Of a DNA stretch of 64,000 nt, positions 18,906-25,977 are shown piece by piece. Origin of the DNA: Endozoicomonas sp965196975 (GTDB lineage Bacteria > Pseudomonadota > Gammaproteobacteria > Pseudomonadales > Endozoicomonadaceae); assembly GCF_965196975.1 (NCBI RefSeq), contig NZ_OZ239981.1, positions 2,480,001 through 2,544,000 of the forward strand. The letters run 5' to 3'. The translations under genes and the position numbers were made by a program. Positions within the stretch are counted from its first letter, which is position 1, and each line of letters begins with the position of its first letter. The notes beneath the pieces were generated by a model. The model saw only the letters and a list, made by a program, of their open reading frames with translations, ran no database searches and was not told the DNA's origin.

Positions 18906-19075
18906 CTAGCCCGGATATTTCATAAACGTGCTCCCGTTCTCGCTTGTCCTTTGCCGCCCTAAGGGAGTTTTGCTCGGTCGACCGTACTCCCCGGTACGGC
19001 ACTCCCTCACAAAATCCCTTAGGGCGACAAAGTCCTGCCCGAGATTCGGGGCAGTTTATGAAATATCCGGGCTAG
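18906..19075. mobile_element. 170-bp palindromic MITE-like element nested in IS982 copy 1
   Basis: It is bounded by perfect 22-bp inverted repeats beginning CTAGCCCGGATATTTC. The interior is itself largely self-complementary (CGCCCTAAGGGA paired with TCCCTTAGGGCG), so the whole element can fold into a long hairpin. It contains no coding frame. It lies between the transposase stop and the right end of IS982 in both copies (also 53100-53269, identical sequence), so it moved as a passenger. It is much richer in GC than the host IS. Confidence 0.8.
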
Positions 19076-19113
19076 TAATTTGAGATAGTTTCAGACAAAG
19101 TCGCACATCGCGT

Positions 19114-19133
19114 AGTCATACTAAGAGGCTCCT
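19114..19133 (-). promoter_or_regulatory. Orphaned pflB ribosome-binding site and start codon
   Basis: Read on the minus strand, AGGAG (19133-19129) lies nine bases before an ATG (19119-19117). Joining across the IS gives AGGAG, the spacer, then ATGACTGTAACC, the native start of pflB. The signal is now separated from pflB by 1251 bp. Confidence 0.85.
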
Positions 19134-19785
19134 GATAAGTTGGAGAATTCTTTGGGAATGCTGCTCCCGGGTCAGTCAGACTGCATATGGATATAGCGGT
19201 GACACCAACTTGATCTGCATCAATGTAAGAAAATCATTGTCGGCGTATTGTTTGCCTATCTCGAGGGGACGAAGACATGGTGATACTACATCATCACAAA
19301 AGCCTTTCGCCCTATATGGTCATACCGCACGTGTAAAGCTGGCCAACCCGGTAAATAAGAAATAATTGCAGTCAAAGTATCGTATGTACGGCAATTCCAC
19401 TATCAGTGCTAATACCTATTCATCATAAAAAACGAAAAACAAACTTCAACAAGAATTAACAAAAAAGAATAGCCTCTTAATTTTATTAATTTTCCATCGA
19501 TTAGCAAAAAATAGTTATTACCAATAGTCCAACATTCAAAAAAATTATGAAATCAATCAACGATCTATTTTTATGAATGCTATTCTTTGTTTCTGTTAAT
19601 TCTATTTCGATTTCGTTTTTCATAACAATTAACGACACCCACATTATATTGTTGACATATGTTGTCGTTTATTAAGAGAGTTTTAAGTAGTGTTACCTAT
19701 TCATACCGAAAATGGGTTTGTCTAACATCGTCAACCAAATAAAGACATTTATCCGTTTCTGGGAGAGGATGAACAGGAGGTAGTT
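19134..19785. other. Long intergenic region with the displaced pfl promoter
   Basis: About 650 bases without a gene. The left part belongs to the pflB promoter and includes a perfect FNR-type site. From about 19380 the sequence becomes very AT-rich with many A and T runs. Near 19650 there is TTGACATATGTTGTC with a short dyad (GACA and TGTC), a possible -35 or operator region for the plus-strand gene at 19786. No focA-like gene is found upstream of pflB. Confidence 0.5.
19210..19223. promoter_or_regulatory. FNR/ANR box of the displaced pflB promoter
   Basis: TTGATCTGCATCAA matches the FNR consensus TTGAT-N4-ATCAA perfectly. Before the IS982 insertion its centre lay about 97 bases upstream of the pflB ATG, a position suited to anaerobic activation. 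It now lies about 1.35 kb from the coding sequence. Confidence 0.8.
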
Positions 19786-20226
19786 ATGAGCAAATATATT
19801 TACACAACCATTTACGAACAATTCACAGGCTTGAAGCCACCCGAACCAAAGGACCACAAACCGCGTCGCCGCAGAGGTTATGGTCATCCTTATCGCATGC
19901 GACTGAATATGCAGGAAGGTTCGGTTCAGAGCAGCGAGCTGCTTTCTGACCGAGACTCAGAAAGAGACATGTATGAACAGACTCCTGCTTCCGTTTTCCA
20001 GCCATCTGTGACCAAGCCTGTACGAAGATTTTCATCCGGAGGTCAGAGCTATCGCAGCGGTAACAGCAATAGTTCCATGAGTGGCACTATGAACTGCAGG
20101 CCCGCTTCACCTGAAGACCGTCATAGCAGCGCTGAACCTAAGGTAACCTACAAGAAGCGCCGCCAATACGGGCCTTCCAGCTTTGGTATTGGCTCAATGA
20201 GCAGAGATGGAAACGACGATTATTGA
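19786..20226 (+). CDS. Hypothetical basic, low-complexity protein (146 aa)
   Basis: I do not recognise this protein. The start is strongly supported by AGGAGG six bases before the ATG. It has no signal peptide or membrane segment. A basic cluster (KPRRRRGYGHPYRMRL) follows a Pro-rich stretch, and the rest is rich in Ser, Arg, Gly and Pro, so it is probably disordered. The C-terminus repeats the basic theme (YKKRRQYGPSSFG). A role in binding nucleic acid is possible on composition alone. It is monocistronic and followed by a hairpin at 20311-20328. Confidence 0.65.
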   Translation: MSKYIYTTIYEQFTGLKPPEPKDHKPRRRRGYGHPYRMRLNMQEGSVQSSELLSDRDSERDMYEQTPASVFQPSVTKPVRRFSSGGQSYRSGNSNSSMSGTMNCRPASPEDRHSSAEPKVTYKKRRQYGPSSFGIGSMSRDGNDDY

Positions 20227-20310
20227 ATCCCCGTTTTTTATTGATTGTTTTTGAATACTGACACTACCAACCGCGCTCATTCACCACTTTCCCAGATTGC
20301 TTTTGCCAAA

Positions 20311-20328
20311 GGCCCTTATCTCAGGGCC
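20311..20328. terminator. Probable terminator between the 146-aa gene and mgsA
   Basis: GGCCCT-TATCTC-AGGGCC lies between two convergent genes. The plus side continues into CTCTGTGCTTTCTTT, and the minus side into TTTGGCAAAAG. The T-runs are poor, so efficiency is uncertain. Confidence 0.5.
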
Positions 20329-20354
20329 TCTGTGCTTTCTTTAAACGCATTAAA

Positions 20355-20813
20355 TCAAAGCATTCTTTGCTGCAGATAACTGTCATAATCCGGGATCTGC
20401 CGATTATGGGACTGTCCAAGCATATCTGACGAGAATATGTAATCCGCAGAACTCTGGTTACAGGCCACCGGAATATTCCATACCGCAGCAATTCGCAACA
20501 ACGCCTTCACATCCGGATCATGAGGCATTGGCTCAAACGGATCCCAGAAAAATACCAGCAGATCCAGCTTGCATTCAGAAATTAAGGCACCAATCTGCTG
20601 ATCACCACCCAACGGACCACTGATAAATTTCGTGACCGGCATGGACAGTTCTTTTTCAAGAAGACTTCCTGTAGTCCCTGTAGCAAACAAATCATGACCG
20701 AGTAGCTTTTCTTTATGGCGCAGACTCCACTGCACCAACTCCCCTTTCTTATTATCGTGGGCTACCAGGGCAATGCTCTTTTTAGATGAAACATTGTATG
20801 CTTTATAAATCAT
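20355..20813 (-). CDS. mgsA: Methylglyoxal synthase
   Basis: A 152-residue cytoplasmic lyase that converts dihydroxyacetone phosphate to methylglyoxal and phosphate, an overflow bypass of lower glycolysis. The family patterns are ALVAHDNKK, the phosphate loop ATGTTGSLLEKE, SGPLGGDQQIGALI and FFWDPFEPMPHDPDVKALLRIA, with the catalytic aspartates in GGDQQ and HDPD. Length equals that of E. coli MgsA. Confidence 0.93.
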   Translation of the reverse strand: MIYKAYNVSSKKSIALVAHDNKKGELVQWSLRHKEKLLGHDLFATGTTGSLLEKELSMPVTKFISGPLGGDQQIGALISECKLDLLVFFWDPFEPMPHDPDVKALLRIAAVWNIPVACNQSSADYIFSSDMLGQSHNRQIPDYDSYLQQRML

Positions 20814-20954
20814 GAAGTACTTCTACTCTTTTTTCAGCAAAAAACAATATAAAAACTGGTTTAAATGAATAAATACCCATACGACTTTTTAAACATTAAA
20901 ACAGCTAATTTCTAAATATTTTTATTCTCGCTGAAAAACAAGTATGGCTACAAC

Positions 20955-20992
20955 AAAAAAAATGCTGCTGCCTGTGGAAAAGCAACAGCATT
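20955..20992 (-). terminator. Rho-independent terminator of oadGAB
   Basis: On the minus strand AATGCTGTTGC and GCAGCAGCATT form a stem followed by a run of eight T. It lies about 40 bases beyond the oadB stop. Confidence 0.88.
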
Positions 20993-21030
20993 GGTCAAGG
21001 TCAATTAATATTTCAATTCACCAAGGGCAT

Positions 21031-22329
21031 TCACGACAGATACTTAATCATGACACCGGCTGCAACTGCAGAGCCAATAACACCTGCTACATTCGGTCCC
21101 ATAGCGTGCATCAGCAGGAAGTTCTGTGGGTTGGCCTCAAGCCCCATTTTGTTGGAAACTCTGGCAGCCATAGGCACCGCTGATACTCCAGCTGAACCAA
21201 TCAATGGGTTAACTTTGGTAGACGACATCCGATTCATCAGTTTTGCCATCAGGACACCACCGGCGGTACCAATGCAGAATGCCACAATCCCCAACCCCAG
21301 AATCCCCAGGGTTTCCATCTGCAGAAACTTGTCAGCACTCAGCTTTGAACCAACAGACAGTCCAAGGAAAATGGTCGTGATGTTAATCAGTGCATTTTGC
21401 GCCGTATCCGAAAGGCGCTCAACCACACCACACTCTTTCATCAGGTTACCAAAACAGAACATCCCCAACAGAGGTGCTGCATCAGGTAACAACAGGGCCA
21501 CCAACACCAGCAACAAGATTGGGAAAACGATTTTTTCCGTCTTGCTCACTGACCGGAGCTGCGTCATCACAATCTTCCGCTCTTCTGCCGTCGTCAGCGC
21601 TTTCATAATCGGTGGCTGAATCAGGGGAACCAGCGCCATATAGGAGTATGCTGCAACCGCAATAGCGCCCAGAAGATGAGGAGCCAGCACACTGGAAACA
21701 TAGATAGCCGTTGGACCATCCGCACCACCAATGATACCAATAGCAGCAGCATCAGCCAGACTGAAATTCATGATCCCCATGGAGCTCAAAACAATAGCGC
21801 CAAATACTGTGGCAAAAATACCAAACTGAGCGGCAGCGCCAAGGAACAGGGTTTTCGGATTCGCCAGCAGCGGACCAAAGTCCGTCATGGCACCCACCCC
21901 CATAAAGATCACCAGTGGAGCAACACCACTACCAATGGCAACACTGTAAAACTGATAAAGGACACCGTTCGAGTATCCTGCATCGGCAATAATGTTACCT
22001 ACGACGGTCCGGGTTGCTGCATTTGCCTCATTGTATAAAACATACAGCTCATCCGGAGCAGCCGAAGCACTGCCCAGCGCTTCGGCTACCGCCTGCATGA
22101 CCATAGGGTTGGCCATATGAAGTGCCTGTTCAATGGCCGAAAATGCCAGACCGGCCTGGGGAATATTGGCCAGAATCCCACCAAAACCAATAGGTACCAG
22201 CAGTAAAGGCTCGAACTGCTTCCGGATGGCCAGATACAGCAACCCAAAGCCCACCAGAATCATGACAAACTCTCCGGCGGTGAGGTTGTATAACCCGGAG
22301 CCCTCCCAGAGCGTTAATAGCTTTTCCAT
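21031..22329 (-). CDS. oadB: Sodium-pumping oxaloacetate decarboxylase, beta subunit
   Basis: A 432-residue multi-spanning inner-membrane subunit that decarboxylates the carboxybiotin and couples this to sodium export. Family landmarks are GFGGILANIP near the N-terminus, GVGAMTDFGPLLANPKT, the conserved GGADGPTAIYVSS segment and the C-terminal GPNVAGVIGSAVAAGVMI. It is the last gene of oadGAB, about 100 bases after oadA, and is followed by a strong terminator. Confidence 0.94.
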   Translation of the reverse strand: MEKLLTLWEGSGLYNLTAGEFVMILVGFGLLYLAIRKQFEPLLLVPIGFGGILANIPQAGLAFSAIEQALHMANPMVMQAVAEALGSASAAPDELYVLYNEANAATRTVVGNIIADAGYSNGVLYQFYSVAIGSGVAPLVIFMGVGAMTDFGPLLANPKTLFLGAAAQFGIFATVFGAIVLSSMGIMNFSLADAAAIGIIGGADGPTAIYVSSVLAPHLLGAIAVAAYSYMALVPLIQPPIMKALTTAEERKIVMTQLRSVSKTEKIVFPILLLVLVALLLPDAAPLLGMFCFGNLMKECGVVERLSDTAQNALINITTIFLGLSVGSKLSADKFLQMETLGILGLGIVAFCIGTAGGVLMAKLMNRMSSTKVNPLIGSAGVSAVPMAARVSNKMGLEANPQNFLLMHAMGPNVAGVIGSAVAAGVMIKYLS

Positions 22330-22426
22330 GGCATTCTTTCTCTACAAGACGTTCTCTTTATAAGAGTTATTTATAAGAGCTCTTGATAAGGAGCCTCTAT
22401 TAAAGAGGCGTCCTTAACGCTTTTTA

Positions 22427-24217
22427 TTAAGCCAGGGCAAGCAGGGTATCACCCACCGCTACACTGTCACCTTCACGTACATCAACCGACGTCACTTGTC
22501 CGGAACGTGGGGCACGAACTTCCGTTTCCATTTTCATGGCTTCGAGGATAAGCAGAACATCACCCTCCTGGATATTCTGACCCGGTGTCACATTCACCTT
22601 CCAGATATTACCGGCCAGTGGTGCGGGCATTGGCTCACCAACAGACGCAGGTACACCGGCGGTTTCCGGCTGAGCAGCTGGGGCTGAAACAGGAGCCAGC
22701 TGAGTAACATCACCGCCTACTGAAACCTGGACGGTATAGGCATTGCCATTCACCCGAACGGTATAAACAGAATTGTCCGCGGATGCTGCCTGAACAGGAG
22801 CGGGCTTAACTTCCGGCTCTGTTCCAGGAGCAGGTTCGAAAGCATCGGGGTTACCGCGATTCTGCAGGAACTTCAGACCAACCTGCGGGAACAGGGCATA
22901 GGTCAGAACATCATCCACGGGCTGGTCTGCCAGCTTGATGCCTTTCTCCTGCGCAAGGCCATTCAGTTCAGCAGTCAGTTTTTCGAACTCCGATTCCAGC
23001 AGGTCAGCCGGACGACAGGTGATCGCTTCCTTACCATCCAGAACTCTGTCCTGAAGTTTTTTGTTGAAAGGTGCGGGCGCAGCACCGTACTCACCTTTCA
23101 AAATCCCCTGAGTCTCTTTGGAGATGGTTTTATAGCGCTCACCAGTCAATACATTGAGAACCGCCTGGGTACCAACAATCTGGGAAGTGGGCGTTACCAA
23201 TGGAATCATGCCCAGATCTTCACGAACTCTGGGAATCTCCTGCAGTACTTCATCGAACTTATCACTGGCCCCCTGCTCTTTCAGCTGACTTTCCATATTG
23301 GTCAGCATGCCACCAGGTACCTGGGCAATAAGGATTCTTGAGTCAACACCACGCAGTTGACCTTCAAATTTCGCGTACTTTTTCCGCACTACACGGAAGT
23401 AAGCAGCCACTTCCTCCAGCTTATGCAGATCAAGGCCCGTATCACGCTCAGTGCCCTGCAGTGCTGCAACGATTGCCTCAGTTGGAGAATGTCCATAGGT
23501 CATGGACATGGAAGAGATGGCCGTATCGACCCGATCCACACCGGCTTCAACCGCTTTGAGCAAAGACATGGAAGAAAGGCCGGAGGTTGCATGACAATGC
23601 AGCTGAACTTCCAGATCGGTTTCTTTCTTAAGTCTGGAAACCAGTTCATACACGTCAGTCGGCGTAATAATGCCTGACATATCCTTAATACAGAGAGAGT
23701 CTGCCCCCAGATCCTCTACCTCCTTGGCCAGAGAGACCCAGCTATCCATCGTATGAACAGGACTGGTCGTATAAGAGATCGTACCCTGAGCATGGGCACC
23801 CTGCTTCTTCACTGCCTTCATTGCCTGCATCAGGTTACGGGGATCGTTCATGGCATCAAATACCCGGAACACATCCATACCATTGGCAACGGCACGCTCA
23901 ACAAACTTATCAACGACATCGTCAGCATAGTGACGATATCCCAGCAGATTCTGTCCTCTTAATAGCATCTGCTGACGGGTCTTCGGCATGGCTTTTTTCA
24001 GCTCACGCAGCCTTTCCCAGGGGTCTTCACCGAGAAAGCGGATACAAGCATCAAAGGTAGCCCCCCCCCAGGTTTCGAGCGACCAGTAACCGATCTGATC
24101 CAACTGTTCAGCAATCGGTAACATATCTTCAATGCGAAGGCGGGTAGCAAATAGCGACTGATGAGCATCCCTCAACACCACATCGGTAATACCCAGCGGC
24201 TTTAGTACGTCAGACAT
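22427..24217 (-). CDS. oadA: Oxaloacetate decarboxylase, alpha subunit (carboxyltransferase plus biotin carrier)
   Basis: A 596-residue soluble subunit that moves the carboxyl group from oxaloacetate to biotin. The carboxyltransferase domain (about 1-460) shows DAHQSLFATRL, WGGATFDACIRF, the metal-binding HCHATSG and DTAISSMS. A Pro/Ala-rich linker (about 465-525) leads to the biotinyl domain with EAMKMET, biotinylated on Lys562. The codons for WGGAT contain a run of nine C on the plus strand (24061-24069). It lies between oadG (20 bases upstream) and oadB. Confidence 0.95.
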   Translation of the reverse strand: MSDVLKPLGITDVVLRDAHQSLFATRLRIEDMLPIAEQLDQIGYWSLETWGGATFDACIRFLGEDPWERLRELKKAMPKTRQQMLLRGQNLLGYRHYADDVVDKFVERAVANGMDVFRVFDAMNDPRNLMQAMKAVKKQGAHAQGTISYTTSPVHTMDSWVSLAKEVEDLGADSLCIKDMSGIITPTDVYELVSRLKKETDLEVQLHCHATSGLSSMSLLKAVEAGVDRVDTAISSMSMTYGHSPTEAIVAALQGTERDTGLDLHKLEEVAAYFRVVRKKYAKFEGQLRGVDSRILIAQVPGGMLTNMESQLKEQGASDKFDEVLQEIPRVREDLGMIPLVTPTSQIVGTQAVLNVLTGERYKTISKETQGILKGEYGAAPAPFNKKLQDRVLDGKEAITCRPADLLESEFEKLTAELNGLAQEKGIKLADQPVDDVLTYALFPQVGLKFLQNRGNPDAFEPAPGTEPEVKPAPVQAASADNSVYTVRVNGNAYTVQVSVGGDVTQLAPVSAPAAQPETAGVPASVGEPMPAPLAGNIWKVNVTPGQNIQEGDVLLILEAMKMETEVRAPRSGQVTSVDVREGDSVAVGDTLLALA

Positions 24218-24237
24218 AACCCTTATTTATCCCCCGG

Positions 24238-24516
24238 TTATTGGCGTTTTTCTGCTTGAGCTTTTTTTGTTCTGTGCATCTTGATGGCTGCACTGATGGC
24301 AGCTACCAGTTCACCCTGATCATTGGATGAAGATGGCTGGCTATTCACTGTAATGCGATTGGATGCACCTGATGGTGCCGGTTCCTGGAAATATCGATCG
24401 ATGATTTTTGACATCAGGCTGGTTACCAGCACCAATAGCGTCAGAAACAGGAAAACAAAGCCCATTCCAAAGAGCATCAGGCTGGAACCTTCTGAAATAA
24501 GGTCCGATGGATTCAT
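24238..24516 (-). CDS. oadG: Oxaloacetate decarboxylase, gamma subunit
   Basis: A 92-residue small membrane subunit with one N-terminal helix (LMLFGMGFVFLFLTLLVLV) and a polar C-terminal tail, as expected for OadG, which anchors OadA to OadB. The start is set at the ATG giving MNPSDLISEGSSLML, with AAAGGA upstream. The longer frame to 24591 adds residues that do not fit the family. It is the first gene of the operon, in the usual order G-A-B. Confidence 0.88.
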   Translation of the reverse strand: MNPSDLISEGSSLMLFGMGFVFLFLTLLVLVTSLMSKIIDRYFQEPAPSGASNRITVNSQPSSSNDQGELVAAISAAIKMHRTKKAQAEKRQ

Positions 24517-24859
24517 CAAGTAAGTCCTTTGTTTTTTCAGGCTTGAAGGTCCGGTAAATCTCCTCAGGCAAATTTGCCCTACCGGAACCATTCTTGATTA
24601 TTATTTCCATGAACAGGCTCATGGCTCTTTTCTAGCTCATGGCTGTCTTATGCCTTCCCGTGGCCGCGTCAGTATTCTACTGAACAGTGTGTAATAAGCA
24701 ATCAGTCATCCAGACTATGTTGTCATATAAGCCGAACCAGAAGCCCCAGACCACCTTCGACAGCATTGCGCATAAAATGAAGGTTGCCTCAGACTTGGAA
24801 AAAATTCACCGACGTAAATCAATGAAAGCCAGCCAACCATAAAGATTGGCCTTGGGATG
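24517..24859. other. Upstream region of oadGAB
   Basis: About 340 bases between the divergently placed end of dusC and the start of oadG. The oadGAB promoter should be here, but I see no promoter match, FNR box or gene I would defend. Confidence 0.4.
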
Positions 24860-24909
24860 CTAGGGGGTGTTACCAACTGGCCATTCAACCAGTTGGTAAC
24901 ACCCCCTAG
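24860..24909. repeat. Perfect 21-bp-arm palindrome overlapping the dusC stop codon
   Basis: Arms 24860-24880 and 24889-24909 are perfect complements (beginning CTAGGGGGTGTTACC) around an 8-base loop. The right arm contains the dusC stop codon. No T-run follows on either strand, so it is not a classical terminator. A shorter, imperfect half-copy (CTAGGGGCGTTACCAACTG) begins at the mnmC stop codon at 27993, which suggests a dispersed repeat. Confidence 0.8.
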
Positions 24910-25850
24910 GCGGCTTTTGCCAGATCGGAACAGAGAATTTCCAGAATGGCATCAGCCTCACGGAGGGAACGGATTCGCTCAAACAGGTTCTGCGCTTCCG
25001 GATACGCTTTACGCAGATAATTGAGCCACTGCTTCAATCGGGAAGGATGGTATTGCCATTTTCCATTTTTGCGATCACGGTCACTTAATTGCAAAATCAA
25101 CTGCAATACTGATGGCCAGCTCATCGGGCCAACAGCCTCACGAATCATAGCCGTAATATTTGGTGTCACCAGTGAGGGACGCCCTACCATCAAGTCAGTA
25201 CAGCCAGAAACACTCTGGCAGCGCATGGCATCGTCATGACTCCAGATTTCACCATTGGCAATCACCGGTATCGCCAGGTTCTCATGAATTTTACCGATGT
25301 ACTCCCAGTACGCGGGCGGACGATAGCCTTCCACCTTAGTACGGGCATGGACAGCCAGCTCTGAAGCACCAGCCTGCTCGATGGCTCTGGCATTTTCCAG
25401 AAATAAAGACTTATCTTCATAGCCCAAGCGAATTTTGGCGGTCACTGGAAACTCATCAGGCACTGCATCACGCACAGCCTTTACAATGCTATAGAGTTCA
25501 TCGGGATCACGCAGCAACACAGCACCACCACGGTTCTTATTTACCCCTTTCGCCGGACAGCCAAAATTGATGTCCACCCCCGGTGAACCTAACTTAACCG
25601 CCCGGGCCGCATTTAACGCCATATACTCCGGGCTACTACCAAGCAGTTGAAGACGAACGGGGGTCCCATTGGAAGTTCTGGCACCCTGCAGCAGTTCTGG
25701 GCAGGTGCGATAAAACACCCGGTTTGGTAATAGGGTTTCGGTCACCCTGACAAACTCGGTAACACAGAGATCAAAGGTATTGATGCCGGTCAGCAGATCA
25801 CGCATATCGTGATCCATAACGCCTTCCATCGGCGCCAGTATCAACCGCAT
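24906..25850 (-). CDS. dusC: tRNA-dihydrouridine(16) synthase
   Basis: A 314-residue FMN enzyme that reduces U16 of tRNA to dihydrouridine. It opens with LILAPMEGVMDHDMRDLL and shows CVTEFVRVTETLLP, the catalytic-cysteine loop FGCPAKGVNKNRGGAVLLRDP, HARTKVEGYRPPAYW and VIANGEIWS. The WSVL region and length match DusC (E. coli 315) rather than DusA or DusB. Its stop lies inside a perfect palindrome. It is divergent from mnmC. Confidence 0.92.
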   Translation of the reverse strand: MRLILAPMEGVMDHDMRDLLTGINTFDLCVTEFVRVTETLLPNRVFYRTCPELLQGARTSNGTPVRLQLLGSSPEYMALNAARAVKLGSPGVDINFGCPAKGVNKNRGGAVLLRDPDELYSIVKAVRDAVPDEFPVTAKIRLGYEDKSLFLENARAIEQAGASELAVHARTKVEGYRPPAYWEYIGKIHENLAIPVIANGEIWSHDDAMRCQSVSGCTDLMVGRPSLVTPNITAMIREAVGPMSWPSVLQLILQLSDRDRKNGKWQYHPSRLKQWLNYLRKAYPEAQNLFERIRSLREADAILEILCSDLAKAA

Positions 25851-25977
25851 GGCATGCCTCTTGAGTGATAAATATGAGAGGGCAATTCTAGCGTTACCGG
25901 GCCTGTCAATGAAATAGACACTTTACCCAATAGCCAGCACTCACTATGCTTGCAGCTTTTTCGCCTTATACTGAATC

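Larger units (their letters stand above)
17863..19113 (+). mobile_element. IS982-family element, copy 1 (1251 bp), frameshifted
   Basis: The terminal repeats are ACGCCATGTGCGACTTT at the left and, in complement, ACGCGATGTGCGACTTT at the right (one mismatch). A hairpin (TGCTTTCTGCT and AGCAGTAGAAAGCA) lies just before the transposase start. The right 170-bp part is a nested palindromic element. The insertion point is at the start codon of pflB, with the transposase running opposite to pflB. Copy 2 is at 53062-54311 in inverted orientation and is one base shorter. Confidence 0.92.
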
